Shown here: positions 1 through 10,410 of the stretch, in pieces
How the letters are laid out: each line of letters starts with the position of its first letter
Numbering within the stretch: position 1 is the first letter of the stretch
DNA from: Diphasiastrum complanatum
Taxonomy: Eukaryota > Streptophyta > Lycopodiopsida > Lycopodiales > Lycopodiaceae
DNA: 64,000 nucleotides
Assembly: GCA_029204225.1 (NCBI GenBank)
Contig: CM055094.1
Span: 23,706,541-23,770,540, forward strand
Direction: 5' to 3'
Made by a program: the position numbers and the translations under genes
Notes under the pieces: model-generated
Seen by the model: the letters and a program-made list of their open reading frames with translations, nothing else
The model's database searches: none
What the model was told of the DNA's origin: nothing

Positions 1-59
1 TGGAGAGGATAGAAATCCAATACTTTCTAGAGATTTGAATCTGACTACTCCATTGCTTC

Positions 60-480
60 TTGATAAGTTGCAAGTTCTTATGTGAAGTAGCATGTTGACT
101 CATATATGAATCTAACTGGAGGAGTTTTGATTCTTGTGGATTTGCTTTGAATGATAGGTTTTTGTTGTTGTTGCAATTGCTCTTATTGTCTTTGTTCTTC
201 CTTTTTGAATTCATTGTCATTTAAGGGAGCTCTTGAGGCCTCTGTATTAATAGCATTTGAAGGTTATACTAGCATCTTATTTTTACCTTTAAGGTTCACA
301 AATTGGTCTTTAAGGAAGATGACATTCCTGCTCACAAATATTTTCTGTGTTGGAAGGTTATAAAGCTTAATAACTAACAAAGATAGATTTAATACTAGAA
401 TTGTCTAGCTTCTTGCATAGCTCATTTAAAATTTGAGCATAAGTGATGCAACCAAAAATGTAAAAATTTTATATAAGGTT
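60..480 (-). pseudogene. Ty1/copia polyprotein fragment (end of integrase / linker before RT)
   Basis: Reading the minus strand from about 470 down to 200 with frame changes gives the segment that follows the copia integrase core. There is an FGCITYAQI-like stretch, then LCKKLDNSSIKSIFVSY, then YNLPTQKIFVSRNVIF. These correspond to the family pattern FGC.AY...KLD.KS..CIFVGY and LYNP.T.K...SRDV.F. Stops and frameshifts interrupt it and neither flank continues into recognisable integrase core or RT, so this is a short dead remnant. The family assignment rests on the order of these three motifs. Confidence 0.6.
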
Positions 481-993
481 TTGTCCGTTTCAAACTTTAG
501 TAGGATGTTGATTGTTTAGACTCTTGTTCAATCATCAACTTTTAGTTTTTAATTTAGTTGGGCCTCTTCGGGCAGTGATGAGCTGGAAGGGCAGGTCTCA
601 ACATCCAATAGCATTTCCACATGCTACCCGATGAAACATTTATATATTAAAAGAGTTTTCATTTTATTTATATTTGAGAAAAATTGCATTACGTAGAAGC
701 CTGATATCAGAGTTTCTATTGGTCCACATGGCAACACAAATGAGAAAACTATTAAAAAGTCATCTTTTTTGAAGGCCCTTGCTGGGCTCTAATTTTTTCT
801 AATGTGTGAAGATTTTGCAAAATCTAGCTTGATTAGTTTATAATTTCATGTACATATGTAAATCTAACATTTGTGGAGCATGTTCCCACGTGTGGAGGGT
901 AGGCTTAATCATTTTAGTTCATTTATGTTGAGTTTGAACAGTCAATAGGCATCAAACTTGAGATCTAGTGAGATAGTGACATTTGTCACAATA
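481..993. other. No gene recognised
   Basis: AT-rich sequence with no long reading frame and no recognisable protein motif. It lies between the copia remnant and the possible Ty3 LTR. Confidence 0.5.
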
Positions 994-1617
994 TGTTAGG
1001 ATTCATGTATTTGGCCCAATCACATTTAGAGTCATAGATCACAAGGCCAATCACTTTAAGAGGTGCATTACATGTGGACCAATCATGTTTAGAGGTGCAC
1101 ATTGTGGAGCCTCATGATCCCACATTATCCAAAGTTATTGTTTTATATTGTAAAAAATCTCAATTTTTATAGATGTGAATGTGCTATAGTGCCTAAATCC
1201 ATGTAAAGGCCTATTTGCACCTTGTAAATACACTTTTAGATTAGAACTTACGACGTTTTGTGCGACGTTCTATGGAGACACAATAGCGGATCTCAACCGA
1301 CATCTTAACGGTTGGTAAATGACATTGAGGCCGATGATCGTTCCTATAAGGTCAACACTTCATGCCATTGTACACACGCATAGATTTGTGTATCAATAGA
1401 GAGAGAAGAGAGCCAGTTTCTATAAGCTTGAGCGTTCTTTCCCTTTGCCATCTCTTACAGCATTACTTCTTATCAATTGAGCAAATACACTCTATATGAT
1501 CTGTAACTGTTTGTGATACTTCTCTATCTGCGTCACACATACTTTTCATTTCTTACTGAATTTCAGTTACTCTAACGTGGATTTTCAGGCGTCACCATAG
1601 AACGACAATTCTAACTA
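994..1617 (+). repeat. Possible 5' LTR of the Ty3/gypsy element
   Basis: The stretch opens with TGTTAGGATT and closes near AATTCTAACT, which is almost the inverse of the opening, as expected for the short inverted ends of an LTR. Its length of about 620 bp and its position about 600 bp before gag fit a 5' LTR plus leader. I could not find a matching 3' LTR after 10.2 kb or a convincing primer-binding site just after 1,617, so the call is tentative. Confidence 0.3.
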
Positions 1618-2212
1618 ATGTGTGCAGGAAATAAGCCAAAGTTGTTAAGCATAACCATAAGCAGAACTTCTTTCAATTTTGAATGAGCTATGTATAATGA
1701 ACTTGTTTGATGCTTTGTTCTGTTTTCTTCATGTGATAAGAACTAATTCACTGTGTTCGATTAAGAGGAATCATTAGCCAATTTGATTCTATTTGATGAA
1801 TCTATTTGCTAGTTGTTTTCTGATCTGATTGCTTACTGTTATCCAAAGAGCCTGGAAGATAAAGTAACTTTTATAATCATAGACCTTGACCAAATCGTTT
1901 CACCATTGGTGTTTCTAGATGCCAATTTACCCAAATATCTTTGGATAACTAGATATGTCAATGTAGTATTCATTGTGAATATTACACCTCACATTCCATT
2001 CACCTTCTTACATACACTTATCATACAAAAGAAGAGACTATTCTCTCTCTTGCGGAACGATCAAACCTTTTATACTACTTAATTCATTGATTTTGTGGAA
2101 ATCTATAACGACTAGGCCACCACATAATTTGACATCGTTGTCGAGGAGATGAATTTTATCTTTTGTAATATTTTTAAGTGTATGAAGTCTACGAATCTTC
2201 CTTATGTAATGC
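1618..2212 (+). other. Leader region before gag, no gene
   Basis: Lies between the possible LTR and the first gag codons. It contains one 89-codon open frame (1,813-2,082) without any recognisable motif, which I treat as chance. Confidence 0.35.
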
Positions 2213-3010
2213 ATGCCAAGAACATACTCTCAAGCAACTATTGAACAGAAACGTTTAGAGTGTGCACATCGATTAGAAGCATATAAGAAATCTAGAGATT
2301 TGTATTTGCAGAATTTGCGAAATTTGCCAGTTAGAGCGAGATTAACACCTGAAGCGTTTAACGATCTTCTTAACGCTACTACAGCATTTGTAGATTCATT
2401 TGAGAAAAGGTCCATTAAAACACCAAGTTCTACAGACTCATCAGAATCAGATTTGTCTAATTTCACTTCTGAACCAAGTTCGGAGTCAAAATTTTCTTCA
2501 TCAGAACCATCATCTGAGCGTAGTCTAGATCCTGATCCTCCTAGTCCTCCTAGTTCACCACCTGATAATATGGCGAACCCAGCGCCACCCACATCTACCA
2601 AAATCAGATACAATTTCTTTAAGGGATCATCGTCTAAAGATGCGGACACTTATTTGTCTCAGTTTGAATCTATTACTATAGCAAATAAAGAACATACAGA
2701 CGAGGACAAAGTTAGAATTTTGCCATGTCTTCTGCGAAAGCAGGCTAGGATTTGGTACAGTCAATTAGTACTCAAAACGGTTAATACTTGGAACGCTTTA
2801 AAAGCAGCATTCTTTAAGTAGTTTAGGGAGACAGGATACTCCACTAGATTGTTAGCTCGGCTTAATTCTGTTGAGAAAAAGCCGAAGGAATCACTTAGAA
2901 AGTATGCTCGTAGAATTAAGAATTAATAGGAAAATTAGGAGCCCGGTATCCGGTTCCTATGCAAAACGAATGGTTCTTGGGCGGTTTGCCTAAGAAAATG
3001 GATCGTTATT
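2213..3010 (+). pseudogene. Ty3/gypsy gag, N-terminal and capsid part
   Basis: The reading frame from 2,213 to 2,821 encodes a serine/proline-rich stretch followed by the retrotransposon gag capsid-like domain: YNFFKGSSSKDADTYLSQFE, then EDKVRILPCLLRKQARIWY and WNALKAAFFK. A stop at 2,819-2,821 is followed in the same phase by FRETGYSTRLLARLNSVEKK and YARRIKN, then NEWFLGGLPKKMDRY at about 2,960-3,010. Both runs are typical of the end of this domain. The frame is cut at about 3,010, where copia sequence begins. Gag would form the particle that packages element RNA. Confidence 0.75.
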
Positions 3011-3850
3011 GTCGACATGTATGTGGATGACACACTGATACTATGCAGAAGCGAAGGACTAATTGCCGAAGCGAAGAGCAAAATATCAAAACATTTTGAG
3101 ATAATAGACCTAGGAGAAGCCATATGTTATCTAGGCTTGTAAATCGACTGCGACTATGACGAAGGAAGGCTATACCTTCATTAGTCCAGGTACATCCAAA
3201 AGATCCTAGATGATTTCGAAATGACAAATTGCAAGGGGGCAAACACCCCAATTCTTGTAGGACAGAGCATGAACCCAGCTGGACACACTGGAAGATCGCA
3301 AAGCAAATCCTACAGTACCTTCAGAAGACAAAAGATTTTGGGCTATGTTACTCTCGTGATGTCGGGTTCCAGATGCACTCCTACAACAATGGGACGACTG
3401 TAAAAGTGTCTCAGGAGGATGCACCATTGCAGCAAGTGCAACAATTCTTTGGGTCACTATCATAGCTCAGTCATCTTGCGAAGCAGAATATGTTGCAGCC
3501 GTGAAGATGGCCAACGAAATCACATGGCTCAGACAGTTCCTCGACAGACTAGGTGAGAACACCAAAGAGCTTCTAATCTTGCAGATGGATAACACTTTTG
3601 CAATCCCGAAGATGAAGGTAAAATGCTCGTGGACTGAAGGATACCCGAACACGAAGATAAAATATTCGTGGACTCGAAGAATAAACGAAGGAGAAGAAGA
3701 CTCGAAGACTAAAATATGGCGAATCTTCACACTCCAAAGTACAAAAAAAATCAGAGAAAGTACCAGGAGAAGTACCACCTCCACAGATGATGACGACAAC
3801 AATCTGGAGACCGTTAGGATATAATCTCATATCAGATTAAATTTTTTTCT
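3011..3850 (+). pseudogene. Ty1/copia RT-RNase H fragment lodged inside the Ty3 gag
   Basis: Translation shows MYVDDTLILC, the copia RT catalytic YVDD box, then KISKHFEIIDLGEAICYLGL and YIQKILDDFEMTNCKGANTP, which are classic copia RT C-terminal motifs. After a frame change comes WKIAKQILQYLQKTKDFGLC. The RNase H end follows at about 3,465-3,640, with SSCEAEYVAAVKMANEITWL. Charged low-complexity sequence reaches about 3,830. Gag of the surrounding Ty3 element stops just before and resumes just after, so this piece appears inserted. I could not define a target-site duplication. Confidence 0.75.
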
Positions 3851-3860
3851 CTCTATCTAT

Positions 3861-5246
3861 ATGACCTCTTTGGAAGATGTCATTGCCTCTGCCAATGATA
3901 ATGAAACTTCTCGAATTTCTCGTAGACGAAGGAATGAGAGAAAAAGTAGTAAAAAACATAAATCAAAACGTACTGAAGAATTTGAATCATCTATTGAGTC
4001 TGAATTGGAATTCGATTCAGCAGATGAGAAAGAGTCTTTAAAGTATTCATCTTATTCCTCTTCATCAAAAGAAAAATCTTCTTATAAGAAATCCAAGAGT
4101 AGAATTTCAGATACAAAGAAAACAATGGAGATATTCGAAAAGATGGATCCATTAAGGAAGAGTGTTGAGATATTAGCAAAAGAAATGAGTGATTTAAAAG
4201 TCCAAGCCAAACGGAAGAAAGCAAAGCTTAACGCCAATGTTTGGTGTACCACTTGTGGGAACGAAAGTCATTCTAAGACTAACTGTCCCAGTTTACAGAC
4301 TAACTATTTAGAAGAGGAATTATTCCTCTGTCCGATTAATAATCATGAGGAGGTAGCTTATACTGCAACTCCTACTAACCAAAAGAACATTATATCAAAA
4401 CTGTGTACTAGTCAACAGTACACTATTTTGCGTAGAGGAGGGACAAGAGATTCCACTCCTCCACCCAGAGTAAGGGGTTCATTTTACAATTGCAGAGCCC
4501 CTAGTCACTATTCGTCTGATTGCCCTGAACCCAGGAGGTCAGTTAAATATGTGCCACTCTGTGCTAACTGTAAAGGCGAAGGGCATGTCGCTGCTGAATG
4601 TCCTCAGCCACAACAGTCGTGGTCTAAACCGAGGTTTGTAAACTTGCCTAGAGAAGATGACCTTCGGCTATCTAAAACTAGCACTAACATGGTAGTCCAG
4701 AGGATAGAACTAGAGTCCGAATTACAAGATCAAGACCATCAATGGCCTGATTTTGATGTAGAGATAAATAAAGTAACTACTAGAAGTAGTAAAAATTCTT
4801 CAACTCTTAAAGATAAGAAAACTAAGAAGACGAACTTTGTGAAAAGCTTGAAAAACACGACAAAAAAAGCGAAAGTCGCAGAACAGCCAGTAGAAATTTC
4901 TAATAGTAAAGAATTAGACCTTGATAGGCCTACTGAAAAATATTATGATGCTGATATTAGTTCAGAAGCTAAAAAGCTATTAGACGAAGAAATCAAAAAA
5001 GTTAAAAAGGTAACATTCTCAGATCTAGTTATAAGTAGTGAGATACCTAGAGATCTATCGCCACTTAGAACCCGTTCATATGATATAGTAGAAGACCTTG
5101 TCTCCAGAATGCCCAATATAAGTTTTGAACAGTTATTAGGGGTAATCAGTATTATAAGAAATAAATTAGGCAATTTTTGCAAAGGAAAAAGAAAAAAAAA
5201 AAAAAAAAAAAGCAAAGTTGCCATTAGTCAATGTAGGACTAGTTAA
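3861..5246 (+). pseudogene. Ty3/gypsy gag, C-terminal nucleocapsid part with three CCHC knuckles
   Basis: An uninterrupted 461-codon frame. It starts with TSLEDVIASANDNETSR, the kind of helix that follows the gag capsid domain, then a Lys/Ser/Glu-rich linker. Three zinc knuckles follow. CTTCGNESHSKTNC (about 4,255) and CANCKGEGHVAAEC (about 4,560) are intact C-X2-C-X4-H-X4-C. The middle one, YNCRAPSHYSSDC (about 4,485), has lost its first cysteine. The tail is Lys-rich and runs through a 20-base A run before its stop. A related knuckle pair lies on the minus strand near 50.4-50.6 kb. This is the best preserved open frame of the element. Confidence 0.75.
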
Positions 5247-5770
5247 CTATGGTGATGAAGGTCAAGCCGAGATTCAGGTAGTAATCAATGGCTGCATTTT
5301 AGATAGTGTGACCATAGATTCCGGATCTAGTGTAATTGAAGAAATAGCATACGAGTTAGGCATTCACCATAGAATAGCACCCACATTAAGACATTTAAGA
5401 TTAGCTGATGCAACTAGAAGATCACCGATAGGAGAATTGTCCCAAGTTATAGTCTATAGTGGAGACCATAATTTCCTAATGGATTTTATTATATTAAGGA
5501 CTACAAGAGAATTGTCGTATAAAGTATTATTAGGATGACCATGGCTCTACCAAGCCAATGTCATAACCCACTGGAAGAAGAAGGAGATTACCTTCAGAGA
5601 TCAGATGGAGACACCGATGGGGAAAAGCCATAAAAGAATTACAGTATCTTGGAAAAAGGATAAGTATGAAGGTGAGACACCTACATCATCCTCGAGCTAT
5701 ACTTCGAAGGATGAAGGAGCTCAGTCCGCAAGGACTGAGGAAGGGGGGAGATTTGTCACACTAAGTATAC
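5170..5770 (+). pseudogene. Ty3/gypsy aspartic protease, copy 1
   Basis: The frame shows VTIDSGSSVIEEIAYELGI, then LRLADATRRSPIGEL, then KVLLG, a stop at 5,536, and PWLYQANVITHW. DSGS is the retropepsin active-site box (family D-T/S-G). The LLG-x-PWLYQ block is the conserved C-terminal strand of Ty3 proteases. An acidic Ser/Thr-rich linker follows and ends at a stop near 5,776. The next part of the same frame holds a second, homologous protease. The enzyme would cleave the gag-pol polyprotein. Confidence 0.7.
5192..5211 (+). repeat. A20 run at the gag/protease frame change
   Basis: Twenty consecutive A residues lie in the region where the gag frame (open to 5,246) and the protease frame (open from about 5,170) overlap. 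Gag codons start at positions divisible by three and pol codons one base later. A change in A-run length, or slippage on it, would therefore join the two frames. This is seen directly; a role in expression is inference. Confidence 0.6.
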
Positions 5771-6411
5771 CTGCATAAAGTAATAAAGTAGAATATGTAG
5801 ATAGAGGAGATTGTGGAGTCCCAGAGATTAGTGCTATTATAGGAGATCATACTATAGATAGAATACTAATAGACTCAGGATCCAGTATCAACTTAATAAC
5901 AAAAACAATGGTTAAGGAATTAGGACTAGAAAAACAGATATAGCCTATTACTTACCATGAAATCCATTTAGCAGATGCATCCAAATGCATACCAATAGGG
6001 GAGCTAAAGGGTATTAGTGTAGTTATAGAAACAGAGACGTTCGTTATGAATTTCTTTGTCATAAACCCAGTAGATACACCACCATATTCAATATTATTTG
6101 GAAGACTGTGGTTATATCAAGCAGGTGCTATTATAAACTGGTCTACCAAACAAATATTTCTTTCACGCATTCTCACAGCCATTTTAATAGGGGGTCACCT
6201 TTTGAGATGGGGTGAGGAGTTAGCTAGACCTACTGAATCATGGATCAATTTCATAGAATGCTATGAGATTGATGAGGATGAAAAAATTCCGACAACATCC
6301 GAGTCGAGGGAAGTCCTGGGTGGAACCAGAGCAAGCCTGACCGAAGGGATGGTAGATAAGACAGATTATGTAGAAATAGAAATTAGTAAAGGTAAAATTT
6401 CGAATTTATAA
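5771..6411 (+). pseudogene. Ty3/gypsy aspartic protease, copy 2
   Basis: In the same reading frame as copy 1, after a stop at 5,776, come ILIDSGSSINLITKTMVKEL, then IHLADASKCIPIGELKGI and ILFGRLWLYQAGAIINW. These blocks line up with copy 1 in order and spacing: IDSGSS, LADA, PIGEL, WLYQA. They therefore descend from a tandem duplication rather than from two different domains. One in-frame stop lies near 5,941. The remaining 6,190-6,411 is an acidic linker leading to RT. Two complete retropepsin units in one pol are not the standard arrangement. Confidence 0.7.
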
Positions 6412-6419
6412 ACACCAAT

Positions 6420-7340
6420 CAGACCAGGAATGTGAAGAGTATATATTACTTCTTCAGAAATATCAAAACGTATTTGCTTGGTCGATGGATGATTAAATAG
6501 GAATACCAGTTAAATGGGGAGAACATAGAATAGATTTTATTCAGGGAACAATACTGTTAGGCAGCGACAATATAGATTAAATCTAAAGTATTCCTTGTTA
6601 GTGAAAGACGAATTAGATAGATGTCTTAGAGCGGGTATTATATATTTTGTTCTAAGCATTGAGTGGGTGTCACCAATAGTTATAGTACCTAAGAAGAAGA
6701 CGGACAAGATTAGAGTTTGCCAAGATTTTAGGAAACTAAATGCTGCTACAACAAATTATCATCCTCTGCCTTATAAAGATACTATTCTTGACCAGGTAGC
6801 TGGTCATGAACGTTATAGTTTTTTAGACGGATTCTCAGGTTATAACCAAGTTTTTATTAAGGAGGAAGATAGATCCAAGACCACTTTTACCACTGATTGG
6901 GGGATGTACGCATATACACGAATGCCCTTTGGTCTTTGTAATGCACCTCCACATTCCAACGTATAATGACAAACATTTTTCAAAAAAATTTACGAAAGTT
7001 TTTAAAAAAATTTATGGACGACTTCTGTGTCTATTCATCAACTAAAGACCATTTAGATACATTAGAGAAGACATTGAAAAGATGTCAAGAGACATCTCTT
7101 AAATTGCATCCGACCAAGTGTTATTTTGGGATGAGGGAAGGCATCTTGTTAAGACATAAAATTTCAAAGGACGGTATTCAAGCTGACATCGAAAAAGTAA
7201 AAATGATTTTAGAGTTATTAGAACCAACCAATCTACAAGAGCTTAGAGGTTTTCTAGGACATGTAGGATATTACCGTAGGATAATTAAGGATTATGCCAT
7301 AGTAGTAATTAACAAGCTTATTAAAAAAATCTATTGAGTA
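6420..7340 (+). pseudogene. Ty3/gypsy reverse transcriptase
   Basis: The first half (6,595-6,966) reads DELDRCLRAGIIY, WVSPIVIVPKKKTDKIRVCQ, DFRKLNAAT, HPLPYKDTILDQVAGHERYS, FLDGFSGYNQV and RMPFGLCNAP, the canonical RT boxes. After a frame change the second half (6,966-7,337) gives KKFMDDFCVYSS, which is the catalytic x-x-DD box, then LKLHPTKCYFG and LRGFLGHVGYYRRIIKDYA, the connection region. The residue before MDD is F where Y is usual. It would copy element RNA into DNA; frameshift and stops make it non-functional. Confidence 0.8.
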
Positions 7341-7811
7341 TCATTGGTTACAAGACCATCAGCAAGCTTTTGATAAGTTAAAATAGTCATTAGCAGAAGC
7401 AACTAGAGTTAGACCTCCAAATTGGGCTAAAAAGTTCCATGTATATGTAGACACATCATCATTTGCAATAGGTGTAGTGCTTAGTAAAAAAGATGACCAA
7501 AATATAGAAAACCAATTTATTATGCGGGTAGACAACTTGCTGCATCATAAAAGAATTATTTTGCTACAGAGCGTGAAGCACTAGGAATGATTTATTCAGT
7601 AAAGAAGTTTAGACATTATCTTTTAGGATACCCTTTTGTTTTTCATGTAGATCACTATGCATTGAAACATTTAGTGAATAAACCAGATCTTTCGGGTAGG
7701 GTAGCTAGATGGCTATTGTTATTAGATGAGTTTAATTATGAAGTAGAATTAAGAAGAGGCAAGGATCATCAAAATGTTGATTATATATCTCACCTCCAAA
7801 CGAAAAATTAG
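7341..7811 (+). pseudogene. Ty3/gypsy RNase H domain
   Basis: After RT, HVYVDTSSFAIGVVLSKKDD (about 7,440-7,500) supplies the first catalytic Asp. A frameshifted ATEREALGMIYSVKKFRHYL follows, then FHVDHYALKHLVNKPD and LRRGKDHQNVDYISHLQ (to 7,808). The RGK-x-x-N-VDY-x-S-L ending is the usual close of Ty3 RNase H ([12 protein letters not shown] type). It degrades the RNA strand during reverse transcription. It is broken by at least two frame changes. Confidence 0.75.
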
Positions 7812-7989
7812 TTTGATCCCATTGCTGATGAATTTTCTGATGAACATATAATGCGTATTCAATTGGAAACATCAATTTATATGGACACTATTAACTTTTT
7901 ACAGGACTAGATTTATCCTAAACATTTTGCTAAACAGCAAAAAAACTGTTTTCCTTTCAAAAGTAGGACCTTATACGAATATAAATAAA

Positions 7990-8630
7990 ATATTGTATAA
8001 ATTAGGAGCCGATGATAATCTTCGCCGATATTTAGAACCAACCGAGACGACCACTGTCATAAGTGCACTACATGAGGAGGATTGGGGGGGGTCGCTATGC
8101 TCTTAAAAATACTGCAAGAAAGATCCTTAACGCTAAATATTGGTGACCTACTATCTATAGATATGTTAAATTATTCATTCAAAAATGTGATGCATGTCAG
8201 AGGATGGAAAAACCCAGCTTCGCGACACATTTGCCGCTTACTCCAATTATTCCCTTAGCACCTTTTGAGAAGTGGGGGGATAGATTTTGTAGGGCCTATC
8301 AAACTAATCACACGTAAAACTTGTCAATGTTACATTCTTGTTGCTACGGACTATGCTACCAAGATGGTAGAGGCCGAAGCCACAGTTAAAAAAGATGCTA
8401 AAACTGTAGCAAAGTTTTTATTCCAAAATATTATCACACGTTCTGGATGTCCCTTAGAACTCGTTAGCAATAGGGGAATCCATTTCCTTAATCAGACCAT
8501 CGAGGCTATCTTGTCATACTTCTCCATTCGCCAAACCACTCCATATAATCCAAAAGCGAATGGGCTTGCGGAACGGTCAAACGGAATTTTGTGTAGAATT
8601 CTGAATAAAGTAACAAAAATACACTGGAGA
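7990..8630 (+). pseudogene. Ty3/gypsy integrase, zinc-binding region and catalytic core
   Basis: A broken H2C2 region is readable at about 8,060-8,220 (ISALHEE, then YRYVKLFIQKCDACQRMEKP). The core begins at about 8,262 with EKWGIDFVGPI and continues with ILVATDYATKMVEAEATVKK, then FQNIITRSGCPLELVSNRG and PYNPKANGLAERSNGI. The Asp residues in GIDFVGP and VATDY are visible. The usual second catalytic Asp (typically SDRG or TDNG) reads SNRG here. The third acidic residue, in GLAERSN, is present. Integrase homology stops abruptly near 8,625 (NKVTKIHWRG), where unrelated sequence takes over in the same frame. Confidence 0.75.
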
Positions 8631-10201
8631 GGCAATTATGTGGCGAATAAGCGCCGAAATAACATTGGAAGCTTGTGTATCTCATGGGAGATACAAGATC
8701 GACCCAACAGCTTGGAAGGGTGTACAAGAAAGAATTATCCAGACCTTCCAAATGCAATATTTGCAATCTCAAATGGCTGCATACAAGAAATTGAGGCTAA
8801 GTTTCAATCAAGCCAAAACCAGAATTTTGAAGATAAAGAACTTGTTCAACGCTAGGACCAGTCTACACAGATGGATGAGCCAACCAAAGATACATCAGAG
8901 AAGGCCATCCAGACGGATATTGTTTTTAAGCAAATCCAAAAAGGTCAAGAGGTACAGACTGACCCTGGGGATGCTGTGAAGCTGAAATCATTCAATGACA
9001 AAGCTGCTACAGAACAACCAACAACTCTAGCCATCATTCTGCAGCAGGTTGAAGCATCACATAATGGAGCTGTCGAGAGGAAAAACAAGGTAGTGTATTC
9101 ACTGCTAAGGACAGAATTTCAGACATTATAGCAGGAACTAACCGTTTTTCTTCCACCTTTTTATAGTCCAGAACTCCACTGGAGAATGGATTACCTTTTT
9201 TTACCAAAACTTTTGGGTTATACTAACAAACAATGGGAAAGCCCTTGGACTTTCTCTAATCTAAACACTTTTTGGGCCAAGCTAACAGTGCACAAAAAAG
9301 TTTAGTTGTTGTTGTTGTTGTTTCTTTTCCTTGTTATAGATGCAGATTCGACACTCCTTGATGTCGTGATTAAATCTCTTACAATATTTGTCCCCATAGT
9401 CTTGAACAACTTGTCATTCAACTATCAAGACTATGTGATGTCCCTTTCTGCTAGGGAGAAACTCCCAATCCTTGCTCTTGCCATTGTTCAAAATAAGTTC
9501 AATGTGCAAATTAACTATATCCATGTCGTTACAGGATCTTTCTATATATATATATATATCCTAGAGTATCTAAACACATTTGAAAACAATATTTTTCCTG
9601 CTCTAGATGAGTATCAAAATAAGCTAGACTCAATTAATATTTTTGATGTTAAAGAAGTTGTTCCTAGCCCTAATCCAATTCCTTCTAGATTCTCCAGTCG
9701 AATGTTATTCCCTGATCTGTGGGAAGTTTGGAAGCTAACTATTCTCATTATTTGGAGGAAGTTAAAGCAAATAATATACTTTGTTCCACTTTACCAATGA
9801 CCAGACCATACCATACTTACAATTATGTAGAAAATGGTTCTCTCATTTCCTATGCACTTCTATCCATCCAACAATTGTACATTAAAGAGAAATTTCCAGA
9901 ATATACATTTGTAGCTCTCTCACTAATTGTCCCTTCCGCTGAGATGTCTGAAATCTTGTCTGAGGATAGTTGGTACACTCATCTTGTAAATAGTACATTG
10001 ATCGACAACCCCCTGGCACCATTGGGCAATCATGGGAGGTTATCCAAATCTATCTTTTCAGGAAGATTACAATCAGAAGAACAACTACTTCCTTGCTACA
10101 AAAGGGATGACCCTAGAACAAGTTAATGAAGAAAATGCAAAAGACATTTTCCATAGAAAGCCGACAAAGGTGAATGTAAGAAATTTGTTTGTGAATAGAT
10201 A
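8631..10201 (+). pseudogene. Unrecognised coding module downstream of integrase
   Basis: About 1.5 kb of protein-like sequence in linked frames. Successive parts read GVQERIIQTFQMQYLQSQMA (8,638-8,855), then EKAIQTDIVFKQIQKGQEVQ (8,871-9,131). After stops in the same frame come FLPPFYSPELHW and LFLPKLLGYTNKQWESPWTF, then LPILALAIVQNKFNVQINYI (to about 9,715). A frameshift leads to LEANYSHYLEEVKANNILCS and PYHTYNYVENG (to about 10,050). A last frameshift leads to MTLEQVNEENAKDIFHRKP, ending at 10,201. I do not recognise the family. There is no convincing envelope-type signal or membrane anchor; the Leu run at 9,306 is a TTG microsatellite. It could be an extra ORF of the element or a captured host gene. 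Confidence 0.45.
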
Positions 10202-10410
10202 ACTTCTGAGATGTATTAGCATGTGTACATCAAAAATAGAACATCAACATCTACAACTTACACTAGACACTAGAAAGTAGCTCTCCAAATATTAAAATAA
10301 CATTGACATACATCCAAACAGCTCCAAGTATAAAGCACTTCTCAAGTTAAACCTTAGCAAAGTTTCTTTAGTAGTTTTCTCAATTCTATATAAAAACAAA
10401 AACTCTCCAA

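Larger units (their letters stand above)
994..10201 (+). mobile_element. Decayed Ty3/gypsy retrotransposon with tandem proteases and an unknown 3' coding module
   Basis: Domain order on the plus strand is gag (2,213), zinc knuckles (4,250-4,600), protease 1 (5,320), protease 2 (5,870), RT (6,600), RNase H (7,430), integrase zinc region and core (8,050-8,620), then unrecognised coding sequence to 10,201. RT-RNase H-integrase order is the Ty3/gypsy signature. The integrase wording (GIDFVGPI, NPKANGLAERSN) recalls Tat/Athila-like lineages, but this subgrouping is my inference. There are roughly a dozen stops and several frameshifts, so it cannot encode working proteins. A copia fragment at about 3,010-3,850 interrupts gag. 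The right end and 3' LTR were not found. Confidence 0.8.

Noticed and set aside
2213-8630. Endogenous pararetrovirus (caulimovirid) interpretation
   Set aside because: An integrase follows RNase H in Ty3 order and gag carries the retrotransposon capsid domain. No movement-protein motif was seen.
9306-9345. Hydrophobic Leu/Phe run as a signal or membrane segment of an envelope protein
   Set aside because: It coincides with a GTT/TTG microsatellite, and no cleavage site or second anchor is seen.
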